Origin: Cladosporium sp. IMV 00045
Lineage: Eukaryota; Ascomycota; Dothideomycetes; Cladosporiales; Cladosporiaceae
Assembly: GCA_001931905.2 (NCBI GenBank)
Contig: MSJI02000856.1
Location: 1-64,000, forward strand
Reading direction: 5' to 3'
Length of the DNA stretch: 64,000 nt
Numbering within the stretch: the first letter of the stretch is position 1; each line of letters starts with the position of its first letter. Positions 42,672 through 53,619 of the stretch are shown piece by piece. A program made the translations under genes and the position numbers. Under the pieces are notes generated by a model. It ran no database searches. It worked only from the letters and a program-made list of their open reading frames with translations, and was not told where the DNA came from.

Positions 42672-44034
42672 AGTGTCGAGTGAGGAACGTTCGTGGCGCT
42701 CCTCGGAGCACCTTCAATGGGCGTCACGTCTTCCACACAAACTATACACGGCAGATGACTCTGACTTGGAGCATCTCTATTCTACTGTTGTTGCTGGCTC
42801 ACGGGCATAGCAATTCTGGACTCAATGCGCGCAAGCGTACAAAAGTCGGCTTTTTTTTTCCCTTGCACTTTTTGGTCTTTTAAAATGTACTACCACCAGC
42901 GAGGCGTTGGTCAACAGGACATTCTCAGGTATTTTATCTATCTGTTCATGGATGCTTTTTTTTTGGGGATGCTAGCAAAGGCGTTTCATTTTGGGAGGTC
43001 CTGGTATTCACATGCCTTTGATACCCAACAAATCGAGGCATCAAAATCGTATGGGATTGGGAGGGAACGGGATTTTCGGATGGGTTGGTCTGTAGTTCTA
43101 GATCGATGCTTGGGTTTCAATTTCTTCTATTTTGCCACGCTCGATTCTTGTCTCTGATCATACTGCAACGTGTCGAAGCTTTTTGCATGCATCGTGGCGA
43201 GTTTTGCGTGATCACCTGAACCTCCCTTCTCCTCTCTTTGTCTTGGAAGAGAGGCGGGGCGTAGGTTGGAGCATCTCCCCCATCAGCCAGTTACGTAGCC
43301 GGGGCCGTCACATCATACGAAGCGAAGCCGAACCCCAATACACACACAACACCTTGATCTACTACGACAACACTCAACACTTCTCTTACAATTCCTCCTC
43401 TCCCACAAACATGTCATGCCTCATCCCTGCTCGTAAGGAAGGCATCATCCCATAGACTATCTTGCAACACGCGACTACCTGACTTGCCCTGCCTGCCCGC
43501 ATCTTCCCCAATCGACGGAAACGGGGACAACGCTTCGCTTCGCTCTCGCTCGCTCGGGCATCGGGTTCTGACGGCATACATTACTTACATACCTCACTTT
43601 ACCTCACGTACCAGCCCGCGCTGCAGTTCTACCATCCTGGCACACCTTCGAGACGCAGACACACAATCCTCCGTACTCCTCAGTTATCCATTCAATTACT
43701 TCCCCCGACACCGGCAATCAAAAACCGACCCTACGGCAAGCCACGAGCGGTGCTTGCCGATTTGGACTGGGATTGTAACCTGGACTGGACCTCTCTGCAA
43801 CTCTGCATATACCTACCTGCATTTGTTCCCGACCCGGTTTGCCGAAAGCAAAACCGTCAAGCATCTTCCTCTTCTTCTGACAACAACCGTGACGATACGT
43901 CATTCCTCTGCTTGCTAGAAACGCAAGACTACCTACACGGCTCTACTCTACCCATCCGCCCTCGCTAGCCCGGACATCCACTTTCGACAAGAGAGTTAGC
44001 AACAGCAACACCCACCTCAAGTCTCGCCCGTCCA
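42672..44034. other. Long leader/promoter region of VID30
   Basis: A 1.36-kb stretch upstream of the Vid30 start. From about 43300 the plus strand is C/A/T-rich and G-poor, like other leaders here. Several short ATG-starting frames occur (for example at 43411 and 43484) and could act as upstream ORFs if the leader is long. A T tract lies at 42850-42860 and another at 42955-42964. No RNA gene recognised. Confidence 0.4.
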
Positions 44035-46445
44035 ATGAGTAACAATCCCCTCTGGTACCCCGACCACCTCCCCGGGGCCGGCAGAAGGCCTTCCTCTTCC
44101 GACCAGCAACAGCGCAGCAACGCAGCTCCACCCAGGTTTCAGTCTCTGGCACGGATCGCGAATCAGGGAATCGCCGGCGCTGGTGCCGGCAGCGGTAGCG
44201 GGAGGAGCAGCGGCGGTAGCGAAGAGCGATCACAAGAACAACAGCGGCACGCGCGAAGCATGGAGCGCCGCCGCGGCCAACAGCTGCGTTCCGCGCCCGT
44301 GCCGTGGAAGCACGACAGGAGGTGGAGCGAGGAGATACTGCGGCGGTATGAGGACAATTTGGGCTGCGAGGAACATGAAGTCCACGCGCCGTTTTTCACG
44401 CCGAGTTATTTGCGCGGGAATCGGTTTGTGGAGCGCTTGAGGCGCGGGTGGGAGGCGCATATTGCTGAGTTGGAAGAGAGGAAGAGGGGGGAGGGTGCTG
44501 GGCAAACACAAGGGCAGGGACAGAGTCGGTCGAGGAAGGCGTCCGGGTCATTTAGAGGCGCGTTTCCCCTCGCGCAGGATGTTGTTGAGCACCAGCAGCG
44601 ACAGCACAATAGCTCTTCTTCCGGAGCCGGCCTCCTCAGCGGCGCACACTCCCCCAGCGACGAGGACCGCGAACCCAGCTCAGGCCTCCCCACCCGCTGG
44701 AGCGATTACGACAAATGGCCCGGCCTGGAAGTCGTCGGCGACGGCAGCGAAGTCCGCTTCTCCGGCGTGTGCAAGACCACAGACGAAGCGGCGTCCATCC
44801 GCACCGATTATCCCATCCCCGTTGAATTTGGCTTGTACTACTACGAAGTCACGATTCTGAGCAAGTGCAAGGAGGGCTTGATCGGAGTGGGCTTTTCCGG
44901 CGGTAAGACTGCGCTCAGTCGACTGCCGGGCTGGGAGAGTGAGAGTTGGGCGTATCATGGTGATGATGGCTATTCTTTCGCCCAGTGCCCGAATGGAAAG
45001 GCTTATGGGCCTAAGTTTCAGAGTCTGGACGTTATAGGATGTGGTGTCAATTTTAGGACGGGGAGTGTGTTTTTCACCAGGAATGGTATTCACCTTGGTA
45101 AGGAGCTACCTACACATCTAGATTGAATTTTCCGCTGCGAACGCTTCACTAACATTCATCAACACAGGCACGGCATTCACCAACCTCAAAATCTCCGACT
45201 CCCTCTACCCCTCCATCGGCATCAAGAAGTCCGGCGAGCACATTCGCGCCAACTTCGGCCGCGACAGGTTCGTCTTCGACATCGACGGCATGATGGCTGA
45301 AGAACGCCGCGTGGTCCGCGCCGAACTCAACCGCGCCGACGTCTCCGCCCTGCACCCTCCTGACGACGAAACGAGCCTCGTCCAGAACCTCGTCGCCCAG
45401 TACCTCGCGCACGAGGGGTATGTGGAGACTTCCAAGGCTTTTGCCAGGGACGTAAGAGAGAGGGCTGCTGCCGGCGGCAGCAATGCGGGCGATTCTGACG
45501 CTGCGGCTTCGATCGCTGCGGCCGAGGATGACGTGCAGACGTTGAACAGGCAGAAGATCCGCAGGGCGATTTTGGACGGCGATATTGATCGCGCGTTGAA
45601 GTATACGCAGACTTTCTACCCGAGGGTGTTGGAGGATGAGAGGAATCGGGATGTTTATTTTCAGCTGAAGTGTAGGAAGTTTATCGAGATGATGAGGAGG
45701 CACTCGGAGGGGCAGGGTGGTGGTGGGGAGAGGAATGGTCATGCCGATGCTGCGGAGGATGTGAATGACACGATGGGCGATAATGGGCAGATGGAAGTCG
45801 ACGAGGGGTATACGAAACAACAACACCCCCAACACCAGAACCAGCAAGCTCAAAACGAAGACGACACAGAAATGGACCTCTCGACCTCGACCTCCTCCCT
45901 GCACCCCCCATCAACCCACAACACCAACAAACCCCACAACACCAACTCGAACCCCAACCCCCCACTCACCTCATCAACAAACGCAGCCCACAACCTAACC
46001 ACAGCCCTACACTACGGCCAAGAACTCCAATCCGAATTCGGCAGCGACCCTTCCTCCCCACCCCATTTCAAAGAGCAACTCCGCGAACTCTTCGCCATCA
46101 TGGCCTACGTCGATCCGCGCGAGAGTGTGGTTGGTGGACTGCTGGATACAAACGGGAGGGTGGGGATCGCGGAGGGGGTTAATGGGGCGATTTTAGGTAA
46201 GTTTTATTGTTCGCCCTTCCTTGGGTTGAGATTGGCAAATAAGTGTGACATTTTTTTTCGCTAACGTTATGTGAAACACAGTGAGTTTGGGCAAGCCTTC
46301 CTCAGCGGCTCTGGAGAGGGTTTGCGCGCAGACGGAGGTGTTTTTGGACGCTGTTGCTGCGAGAGGGGGTGTGGAGGGTGGGAGTGGTGGAGGTGGGGGG
46401 CAGGCGGGGTTTATTAATGTCAGGGAGGACTTTTTGAGGGGTTGA
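44035..46445 (+). CDS. VID30: GID ubiquitin ligase subunit Vid30/Gid1 (RanBP9/10 type)
   Basis: Scaffold subunit of the GID/CTLH E3 ligase, which degrades gluconeogenic enzymes when glucose returns. Exons are 44035-45097, 45168-46196 and 46282-46445; 751 aa. The N-terminal 220 residues are Gln/Ser/Gly-rich with the block PVPWKHDRRWSEEIL. A SPRY domain lies at about 225-395 (YYYEVTILSKCKEGLIGVGF, then GDDGYSF); intron 1 falls inside it, joining HLG to TAFTNLKISDSLYPSIGIKK. A LisH motif is at about 425-455 (LVAQYLAHEGYVETSKAF). CTLH is at about 478-530 (LNRQKIRRAILDGDIDRAL). The CRA end (LRELFAIMAYVDP, then LGKPSSAALERVCAQTEVFL) is completed by exon 3. A Gln/Asn/Thr/Pro-rich insert breaks CTLH from CRA. 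Unusually strong alternation of C-rich and G-rich blocks on the coding strand. Confidence 0.92.
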
Positions 46446-46459
46446 TTGAGAATTGGTTC

Positions 46460-46493
46460 GATTGATTGGTTGGTTGGTTGATTGATTGATTGG
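46460..46493. repeat. GATT/GGTT microsatellite
   Basis: Imperfect tetranucleotide repeat of GATT and GGTT units 15 bases after the VID30 stop codon. Probably in the transcript's 3' untranslated region. Confidence 0.75.
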
Positions 46494-46563
46494 TGAATTC
46501 ATTGATGGGTATGGTAGGGAATGTGGATATCGATGTGGATGTGGAAAGTGGGAGTTTGAAAGA

Positions 46564-46591
46564 TTTTTTTCTTTTTTCTTTTTTTTTTTTT
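46564..46591. repeat. T-rich tract
   Basis: T runs of 7, 6 and 13 bases broken by single C bases, about 120 bases after VID30. Could be part of a 3' end signal. Confidence 0.7.
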
Positions 46592-47752
46592 GGTGGTTTT
46601 TTGCACCGGACGTTCGTGTTTGGGTTTACCTTACAATTTGTTGCTTTTTCCCCTTTGCTTTTCCTGGCGCGTCGGTGTCGGTTTGATGCGGATTCTTCCG
46701 CTGTATATTCGATGGGATGAAGGTAAGGAGGGGTTTTTGATCGTCTGTCCGGTATTTGCTCCACTTCTCTCTTGTGCTTTTTGGAGCCACTTCCCCTCTT
46801 CGCTATTTTTCTCGATGTGTTCTTGTTTTTGCCGTCTTTTGGATCGAATCGAACCAAACCGAGTCAAATGGGAATATATGACGCGAGGTTTAGGTAGGGG
46901 GGTTTATAGAACTCTTTTTCTGATTCTCTTCCCTGTCTTTTCTCCTTGCTTTCTCCCTGGCCTGTCATTCTCTTCTTGTCTCTCGTTGGTCCACCTCAAT
47001 CCGAAGAGAAAAGATGCCGATGCAGGATTCGCCCCTGGAAACTCTGGCATTGACGAACTTCTTCGTCAGAGCACGAAAGGGATAGCAAATCAAGAGTGTC
47101 AGAAACAAGGAAGACGAGGAAAAGGGAACAGGAGGAGAAGGAAAACTTATCGCTTGTGTGTCAAGTTATTTGTTTATTTCGTTTGATATGCTTGGTTTCG
47201 GTACTTGTCGCCGTGCTTTCTATCATTGCTTTTGTGCCGTGTTGAGGATGTCAGTGACCACTTGTTGCACATACAGCAATAGGTCTGGCTTTGAGATGGA
47301 TTGGTATCCATCAACTTTGTGGAGACTCTGCCATGTCGTCGAGAGCTCTGGGTTCAGACCGTGGTTTTGGACTGTTCCACACCTTGACTCTCTTAGTCGC
47401 TCGACCTCTCTCGACCTCTAGACGTCGTTTGTAACATCATACAAACTATGAGACTCTTCGAAACGAGCTCTTTGCTCCCTTTCAGAGGGGCGACCCGATG
47501 AAGGAAGCACTCCGAAGGGTGTTAACGGGTCTCGCAGCCTGCTTTGGTCATGTGAGAATCTGTACTCACGGCTCTCATTGCATTGAAGCGACAATCAGCT
47601 TCGTCTCGCGACTTTGCAGTCGAGATTTCGCCCATTCACTCGATTATGGGTTGTGAAAGCCCACCCTCGAAGCCGGCAGTCTTGGAATATGCATTTTGCT
47701 GAAGAGAAGAAGGCACGGGACTCCATCCGTTGAATTGAACTCATGGCTTATG

Positions 47753-47772
47753 CCCCCCCCCCCCCCCCCCCC
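47753..47772. repeat. C20 homopolymer
   Basis: An uninterrupted run of 20 C bases in the intergenic gap, followed by G and CCC. The true length is uncertain because such runs are poorly sequenced. Confidence 0.85.
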
Positions 47773-48009
47773 GCCCAAGAAGTTGGTATCAATGAAGGCG
47801 GCAAACATACAAGGTAGTCAAATTCCTCGTTGTCAAGAGCGGAGCTGAGGCAGGACTTGTCGGTCTGGTTGCTGTACTGCTGCTGCTTCTACTGCTGCTG
47901 CGGTGGGAGAGAAATTTAGCACAGGAGTTTTGGGATCAGAGAATATGAGTAGGGAGCTTAGAACGATAGCGGTAACCTGATTTTGTCAGACGTGGCTTGA
48001 CTTGGCGCT

Positions 48010-49678
48010 TTACCTAATCTTGTCAATCCCATTCGTGGCACTTTCGGTATTGACAACATTGCTCAACGCTCGCATGACCTCGCTGAACCCTTGCATTTTT
48101 AATTTGAATGTCTCCATCTGCAGGCTACGACACTTATCGTCGTTGACTGACGCCCGGTCGTCGAGTTTACCTTCTGCCGAGGGGATAGATGCCGTTTTAG
48201 GTTGCGCTTCAACTGCTAATCTCTTACTCGAAGCGTCTTGCTCAATGTCATTTGCTCTTGCCACATCGGCAAATGGCTTTTGGGACAGATCTGATTGTGA
48301 CTGAGACCAATTCCCGAAAGCTCTCGTGTTGCCAAACGTCGCTCCTGAGCTCGCCAAGCTGCGCAATGCAGAGGGATCTGGTGTGTGTGATCTGGGAAGA
48401 TGAATTCCTCTGACCCTGAACATCGGGTTTCTGATTCCTGTGGTCTCTTCTCCACCTTGAGCCCAGTAGTTGGAAGGTCCTTCTTTCTCGTCGTTGACCT
48501 CGCTCTGTAGCACTCCTATACGCAATGAATCCAGCGACAGGGGTGATACTTCGCTCACCGCGAAGTGCGGGCTGCTCGACTCCTTCTTGAGGCTGGAACA
48601 AGAGAGATCGAAGTCAGCGACGCCCTTTGTCATAGCAAAAAACCAGTTTTCAAGCATGAATGCTTGCTCGTGACGTTTGTAACGGTCCGAAATCTTTGCC
48701 GCAGCTATCATTGTAGCGACAGCGCGGTCTGTGTCTAGCTCTTTGGTACAGCTGACATTGATCATGTGTCGCAGCACACCCATGTGGCATCTTTCGGCTG
48801 CTAACATCAGAAATGATAGCGTGAGAAAATCGCCCGATCCAGAATCATCGTAGCGCGGGATCGGAGTTTTGTCGAAAGAAGCAAAACCAAAGCGACATCT
48901 ACAAAGGTTGCGGATGGGGGCCCGGGAATGAGATTGGAGCAGCTCCACGACTTCAAGGTTGCCATTGTATATCGCAGGGAGTATTGGCGGGCACTGAGTG
49001 CATCTGAGCAGCGTTTCCTGCTGATTGAGGCATGTGGACGCATCGGCACCGACGATCCAGGCTACTGTTGACTGGAACCGAACGACGTGAACAACCTCCT
49101 CAGCCTGCGGATTCGCCCCTTTCTCCAGGAGAAGTTTTAGAGTTTTTGGGTCTCCTGCCCACGCGGCGCAATGTAACGCGGTGCCCAGGTAATCAGTAAC
49201 GGTGTGGACGAGCGCCCTCTTTTTCAAAAGCAGGGCGACAATGTTGGACCGACTTTTCAACGCTGCAAGGCATAGCGGTGTGCCTAGCTCGGGACTCATG
49301 GCATTAATGTCTGCGCCTTTCTCAATGAGAAGGCTGACCACGTCTTCGAAGCCGCTCATAGCTGCGTAATGGAGCCCGGTAAGTCCGTATTCTCCTCGAT
49401 GGTCGAGATTCGCTCCCATTCTAAGCAGGCGGTTCACACAAGGCGTTTGACCTTCTTTTGCTGCTCGAAGCAGGAGTTCATTCCGGTCACGTTTTTCGAA
49501 TGTCTCGTCGGAGCGCTGTTCAGCGGTCGGGCGATCAGACGGGTAATCTGTCAAGTCTTAGTTCGACGGCTCGAGAAACCAAGTCCAAGAAGCAGCTCTC
49601 ACAATGGAACACATTCCCGTTGTGTTGTCTTGCCTGCCCATCGGCAGTTTGACCGGAGTAGTTGATGGTATCTGGCAT
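48010..49678 (-). CDS. Ankyrin-repeat protein with HET-s-like N-terminal motif
   Basis: Two exons: 49678-49603 and 49547-48010, with a 55-nt intron (GTGAGA donor, CTAAG branch, GACAG acceptor); 537 aa. The long frame starts at a TTG that lies inside the acceptor, so an upstream exon is needed; exon 1 supplies MPDTINYSGQ TADGQARQHN and GNVFHY. Four to five ankyrin repeats span about residues 45-250 (GLTGLHYAAMSGFEDVVSLL, LGTALHCAAWAGDPKTL). The C-terminal half is Ser-rich, without a known domain. The exon 1 motif (GQARxxxGNV) resembles one copy of the HET-s-related amyloid motif found on fungal NLR and effector proteins. No NLR is in the window. Function unknown; a signalling or programmed cell-death role is a possibility only. 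Confidence 0.75.
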
Positions 49679-50076
49679 GGCCCCTTTGCTGTCGCCTTGT
49701 TGGATGGGTTTGTGGAAGCCTAGAGGGTGTGGTGGGCCATGTCGATGTAAGCTGAGGTGGTCGGGGTGAGCTGGAGTGACCTTTCTCATCAGGCGAAGCA
49801 GGCGGAAGTCCAGCTATTGGGTGGCGTGATGCGTCGAGAAGGCGCAGGTGTACTGGGCTAGACACCCGCTGTTACACGCATGTCACGGGAAGACATCACA
49901 GACGAACCAAGTGTGATCTTTTAAAGATGCAAATGTGCCTTTTTGTGAATGCGCCTTCCCCGACGATGGCAAACGTATTGCTCGCTGCTATACTTTCTTT
50001 GACCTGTCGCCGCTGCCGAGCCGACAAAGATGTCGCCTCGCAAACCTAATCGATGAATACAGTCAATCTCCAGGCT
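49679..50076. other. Intergenic spacer
   Basis: Upstream of the ankyrin gene and downstream of the small minus-strand ORF. Should hold the ankyrin promoter. Nothing else seen. Confidence 0.4.
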
Positions 50077-50442
50077 TTAACTGCTTTTGCCAGCAGTAGC
50101 ATTTGAAGACATGTCAACATCTGGTTCTTTGCCAACGTCCTCCTCCGTCGAATTACCAGTACAGTCTGGGTTATCGTTGGAAACCGGTTTACGCGGGCGT
50201 ACAGAGATATTCTCGTCTTCGTAAGTGGGATCGTTCGAGAAGCGTCTAGCCAGGTAGAATGCGAGAATGGCTCTTTTGTACGTTCCAAGGTCGATCTTGT
50301 GTGGCGCGGTAATGAATATGTCTTTCCATGGCGGTGCTGAGATAAGGTATCGAACAGGGAAGGGAACGTCTGCTTCAAAGTCTTCGGCGTATTGTTTGAA
50401 GATTACAGCTCTCCAGGTCGTGTTGAGGTTCCTGCTTGTCAT
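50077..50442 (-). CDS. Hypothetical, possibly truncated protein
   Basis: An ATG at 50442 would give 121 aa. Coding-like sequence extends further upstream (SNTKVGWGTLGPVPPTQ) as far as a TAG at about 50579, with no ATG in that stretch, so either an upstream exon ends near that TAG or the gene has lost its start. The residues in front of the ATG are well structured (SELFLLNEHQTLAAAM). Downstream are AVIFKQYAEDFEADVPFPV and TYKRAILAFYLARRF, then a polar Ser/Asp/Asn tail. The 5S rRNA gene lies directly upstream, on the other strand, where the missing 5' part would be. No family recognised. Confidence 0.35.
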   Translation of the reverse strand: MTSRNLNTTWRAVIFKQYAEDFEADVPFPVRYLISAPPWKDIFITAPHKIDLGTYKRAILAFYLARRFSNDPTYEDENISVRPRKPVSNDNPDCTGNSTEEDVGKEPDVDMSSNATAGKSS

Positions 50443-50626
50443 GGCGGCAGCTAAAGTTTGATGTTCATTTAGCAAGAAAAGCTCGGAGTCATTGGTTTGT
50501 GTTGGTGGTACAGGGCCAAGGGTGCCCCACCCCACCTTGGTGTTTGAGGGGAGCTTTGCAGCATCTGATTTGGGATTCTATATTCAACAAACATGATATA
50601 TGAATTGTACATGACATTACACAAAC

Positions 50627-50745
50627 ACATACGACCATAGGTCAGTGAAAACTGGGCATCCCGTCCGCTCTGCCATACATAAGCACTGAACCGGGCGACT
50701 AGTACTAGAGTGGGTGACCATCTGGGAATCCCGCCTGTTGTATGT
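50627..50745 (+). rRNA. 5S ribosomal RNA
   Basis: A 119-base unit starting ACATACGACCATAGG and ending TGTTGTATGT. The ends pair over 9 bp to form helix I. TCAGTG near the start pairs with CACTGA to form helix II, and CATCCCGTCCGCTCTGCCATA forms the helix III loop, as in other fungal 5S RNAs. GGGTGGGTGACCA and GGGAATCCC form the IV/V arm. A T tract (TCTTTT) just after the 3' end fits a Pol III terminator. It stands alone, not in a tandem array or the main rDNA repeat, as is common in filamentous ascomycetes. Confidence 0.93.
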
Positions 50746-50746
50746 C

Positions 50747-50750
50747 TTTT
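50747..50750 (+). terminator. Pol III terminator of 5S gene
   Basis: Run of four T bases directly after the 5S 3' end, followed by another five-T run seven bases later. Confidence 0.7.
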
Positions 50751-51104
50751 GCTTTTTGACTGCCTTGACCTCAACTCAACGGTCAAGTCGGTGGCACGTT
50801 TCGAAAAAGGCTATCTGGCTGGAGTCACCAGTGCTTTCTTGGTAAACGACACAAGGATTTAATGGTCTGCAAAACATCCTGGAACGAACGATGCAATGTG
50901 CCGATGGGGTTTCTCCTATGAGTGGAAGGTGAGACAGAGAGGTTTCTCAGAAGTAAAGGCTCGATGATGCCGTCGCTTCGTGTTTTGTAAGTGCAGTACA
51001 TGTACAATAGAGGATTATCATTCAAGCTCGGGTGTTGCAAATGTCGACTGTGAAGACTTCATCCGTCAAGCACGAGTCAGGTCAGGGTTCATGTGTGATA
51101 CGCT

Positions 51105-53619
51105 TCAAGCGCCTCTCCGCTCCTGTTGGACGACGACCTTGCCCCCCTGCATGACAAATGGAGCCGTTTCTTCGACTCCATTGACGGTGAAAAGCGTCTC
51201 CTCCTCTGCAACCAACAAATCCCGCGGCAGGTGAACCGTGCCTTGCAATTCCTCCGGCGCTTCGATGATCATTTCCAGCAGATTCTCCTCATCGAACTTC
51301 CACTCCACGTTAATCACCCCAAGACCAGTCGGGACTCTGCCCTTGGCGAACCTCAATCCCAGAGTCTGCGGTGCGATCTTAAACTCCCTCCAACCCGGTA
51401 CCGTGGGCGTGGCTCCAAGCACGTATTTTGTGAGCTCGGCCGTCGGTCCGGCGGCCCAGCCGTGGCACAAGCTTGTCACAAGGCCCAGGCCCGGGCGGCC
51501 GTCCTGGTCGAGAGTTTCCCAGAGCGTGCCGGTGTAGTTGGCGTTGCCTGGGCTCGCCATGGGCCCCCAGAGGTTATGTAGCATTTGGAGGGCTGACTCG
51601 GTCGCGTTGGATGCCAACACTGCGCGCAGATGGTACGATGATGCGTAGGGGCTGATATAGCTGTTGAAACCGGCGGAGATGATTTGAGAGGAAAAAGCAA
51701 GAGGACCGTGAGGAGTCATGAGATTGTCGAGCGAAGAGATGATTTTTTCCGTGGAATGGGCGGGGTCGACATTCACTCCGGCTAGGATTGCAATGGCGTT
51801 GGCGTCTTGAGCGAAGCCGTCGGTGATGTCGTCTGACAGATAGTAAGCGCCTAAGGTCTCGTTCCACAGGTTCTTGTCAATCGCGACTCGCAAGTCGGTC
51901 AGACGGTTGTGATAGATGGTCGCATTCTTTCCGGCATCTACAAGTAGTTTCTGGCATTCCTGTAGGGCATAAGCGTAGATAACATTGAATTTGGTGACAA
52001 CGCCGGCCTGAGGTGGGTCGTAATAGTTCCAGTCTCCGCTGAACGAGACCTGGGAAATGTTGAATAGACCGTTATCGAGAGTCTGGCTATGTGCCCAGTC
52101 AAGCATGTGCTGTATTGGCTGAGCCCATCTCTTTGCGAAAGCCAAGTCGCCGGTATGCATGTATGTCCCCGCGATAGCGGTTAGGAAGTTGAAAGAATAT
52201 CCAATCAGGCCAGTCTGATCCACGTCGAGCGGAGGATCTAGTGGCGCTTGTTGGATCTTTGCAGTTGGGATGAAGAATCCAGGTGTAGCCTGGTACGAGC
52301 CTAGAAGATCTAACGATCCAAGGATGTACTCCAGACCGTGCGTGCTGGCTAATGCAGCGCCACCAGCAACATCCAGGTCGCCGGTATACGCGATTCGGTC
52401 GCGACGCGAGCCATCTACAACGTTGTCTAGTGGATTAGCGCCAGAAAAGAAGTCAGGAAGGAAGCTGCGATCCTTCAGGGTGTGGAAATATAGCTGCTCG
52501 CCCTCCGGAGTGGTCACATTCAGGTTTCGAAAAACTGCGCGATGTCCGAACGAGGCACCAATTCCAAACGAGCCGAAGAAGCTGATGGTTTGGGAGAATG
52601 ACATGACCTCAATCTCGTCGATTGTGATGGAGATGCCGGAGAGGGACACTTGTGCGAAAACGAAGTTCCAGATCGAAGGAGAAAAGGTCAAGTTGGAAGG
52701 GAGGTCTGACGATCCAATGACAGGGTTGACATCAGTGGAGCCTTCGTGTGCGGTAATCTTCCCCTTGGTGATATCGCATGAGATGTAGATACCGCTATTT
52801 AAGGTGTCCGATAGCACTGTGAAACCGAATCCGCCGATCTGCGGGCTCACATCAAATGCCATGTTGTATTCCAAGAGCTGGGCTGATTGTGGAGAGCCAT
52901 TGGCTTGGGGTGCTTGGCTCGTGGCCACAGTTCCCTCTGGTGTGACTTCGTAAAAGTCGGGAATTGTGTCCTTAGGTATCTCAGTGAGCTGCACCGTGCG
53001 AGCTCCTGCCTCCCAAATGCGGTTGTGTACTTCATCCGATGTGTTGAATGAGCCAGGCAATTCTGCAAGTGGCGTGACGTCGGTTGTAGGGTAGACTCCA
53101 ACGTTTTTCAATACTAGGGAGCCATTGGATGTCAGGTTGAGCTTCTGGTAGCGGAAAGCGCCTTGGACAAGACGATTCGTAATGACACCAGGGCCTGAGA
53201 TGTTGTAGCGATTGACGCGATAAGTATCCATGGCAGCAGCTAGCGGCAAAGGTCCATCCGACTGTTATAAGAGCTTAGCATCGATTCTTGACTCTGCGTC
53301 AGCACCAGGTGATTGTTATTAGAGGATTTACCATGTACTCGTCAAAAGCAGCCTTTGACTCTGCATACGAAATTTCGAATACGACAGTGTCGCCATCGCT
53401 GCTTAGGACTTCGAAAGAAGGGATACCTTCGACGCTGTGGCCATAGTCTAGGATGATAATGGCGCCCGTGCCGTTGGAGTTAAGGATATGGACATCGTCG
53501 GAGCTTGTGACGAGAGATTTGTCGGGTCCTTCAACAGAGGAGCTGTTGAAACAGTCTTCGGCAACGGCCAGGCCAGAATAGGCGATAGCCAGTGCGAAGC
53601 CGGCGACGTGAAACAGCAT
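51105..53619 (-). CDS. Secreted GH78-type alpha-L-rhamnosidase
   Basis: Glycoside hydrolase that removes terminal rhamnose from plant polysaccharides or glycosides outside the cell. Two exons: 53619-53332 and 53261-51105, with a 70-nt GTAAAT/AACAG intron; 814 aa. The signal peptide is MLFHVAGFALAIAYSGLAVA, and many NxS/T sites support secretion. A beta-rich N-terminal region with a LamG-like part (residues about 230-350) precedes the six-hairpin catalytic domain. That domain has DGSRRDRIAYTGDLDV near 378, the GH78 block with catalytic-site Asp/Arg residues, and GTLWETLDQDGRPGLG with the likely Glu. Residues around 720-814 form the C-terminal beta domain. The first exon's HILNSNGTGAIIILDYGHSV is typical of fungal GH78. 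Exact substrate unknown. Confidence 0.88.

Larger units (their letters stand above)
46446..48009. other. Convergent intergenic region with simple repeats
   Basis: A 1.56-kb gap between the 3' ends of VID30 and the ankyrin gene. It contains a GATT/GGTT tetranucleotide tract, a T-rich tract and a 20-base C run (listed separately). A 198-codon open frame at 46590-47186 has a composition typical of chance. No gene or RNA recognised. Confidence 0.45.

Noticed and set aside
46590..47186. 198-codon open frame after VID30
   Set aside because: Composition follows the T/C-rich DNA; no conserved pattern, and it lies in a convergent gap with simple repeats.
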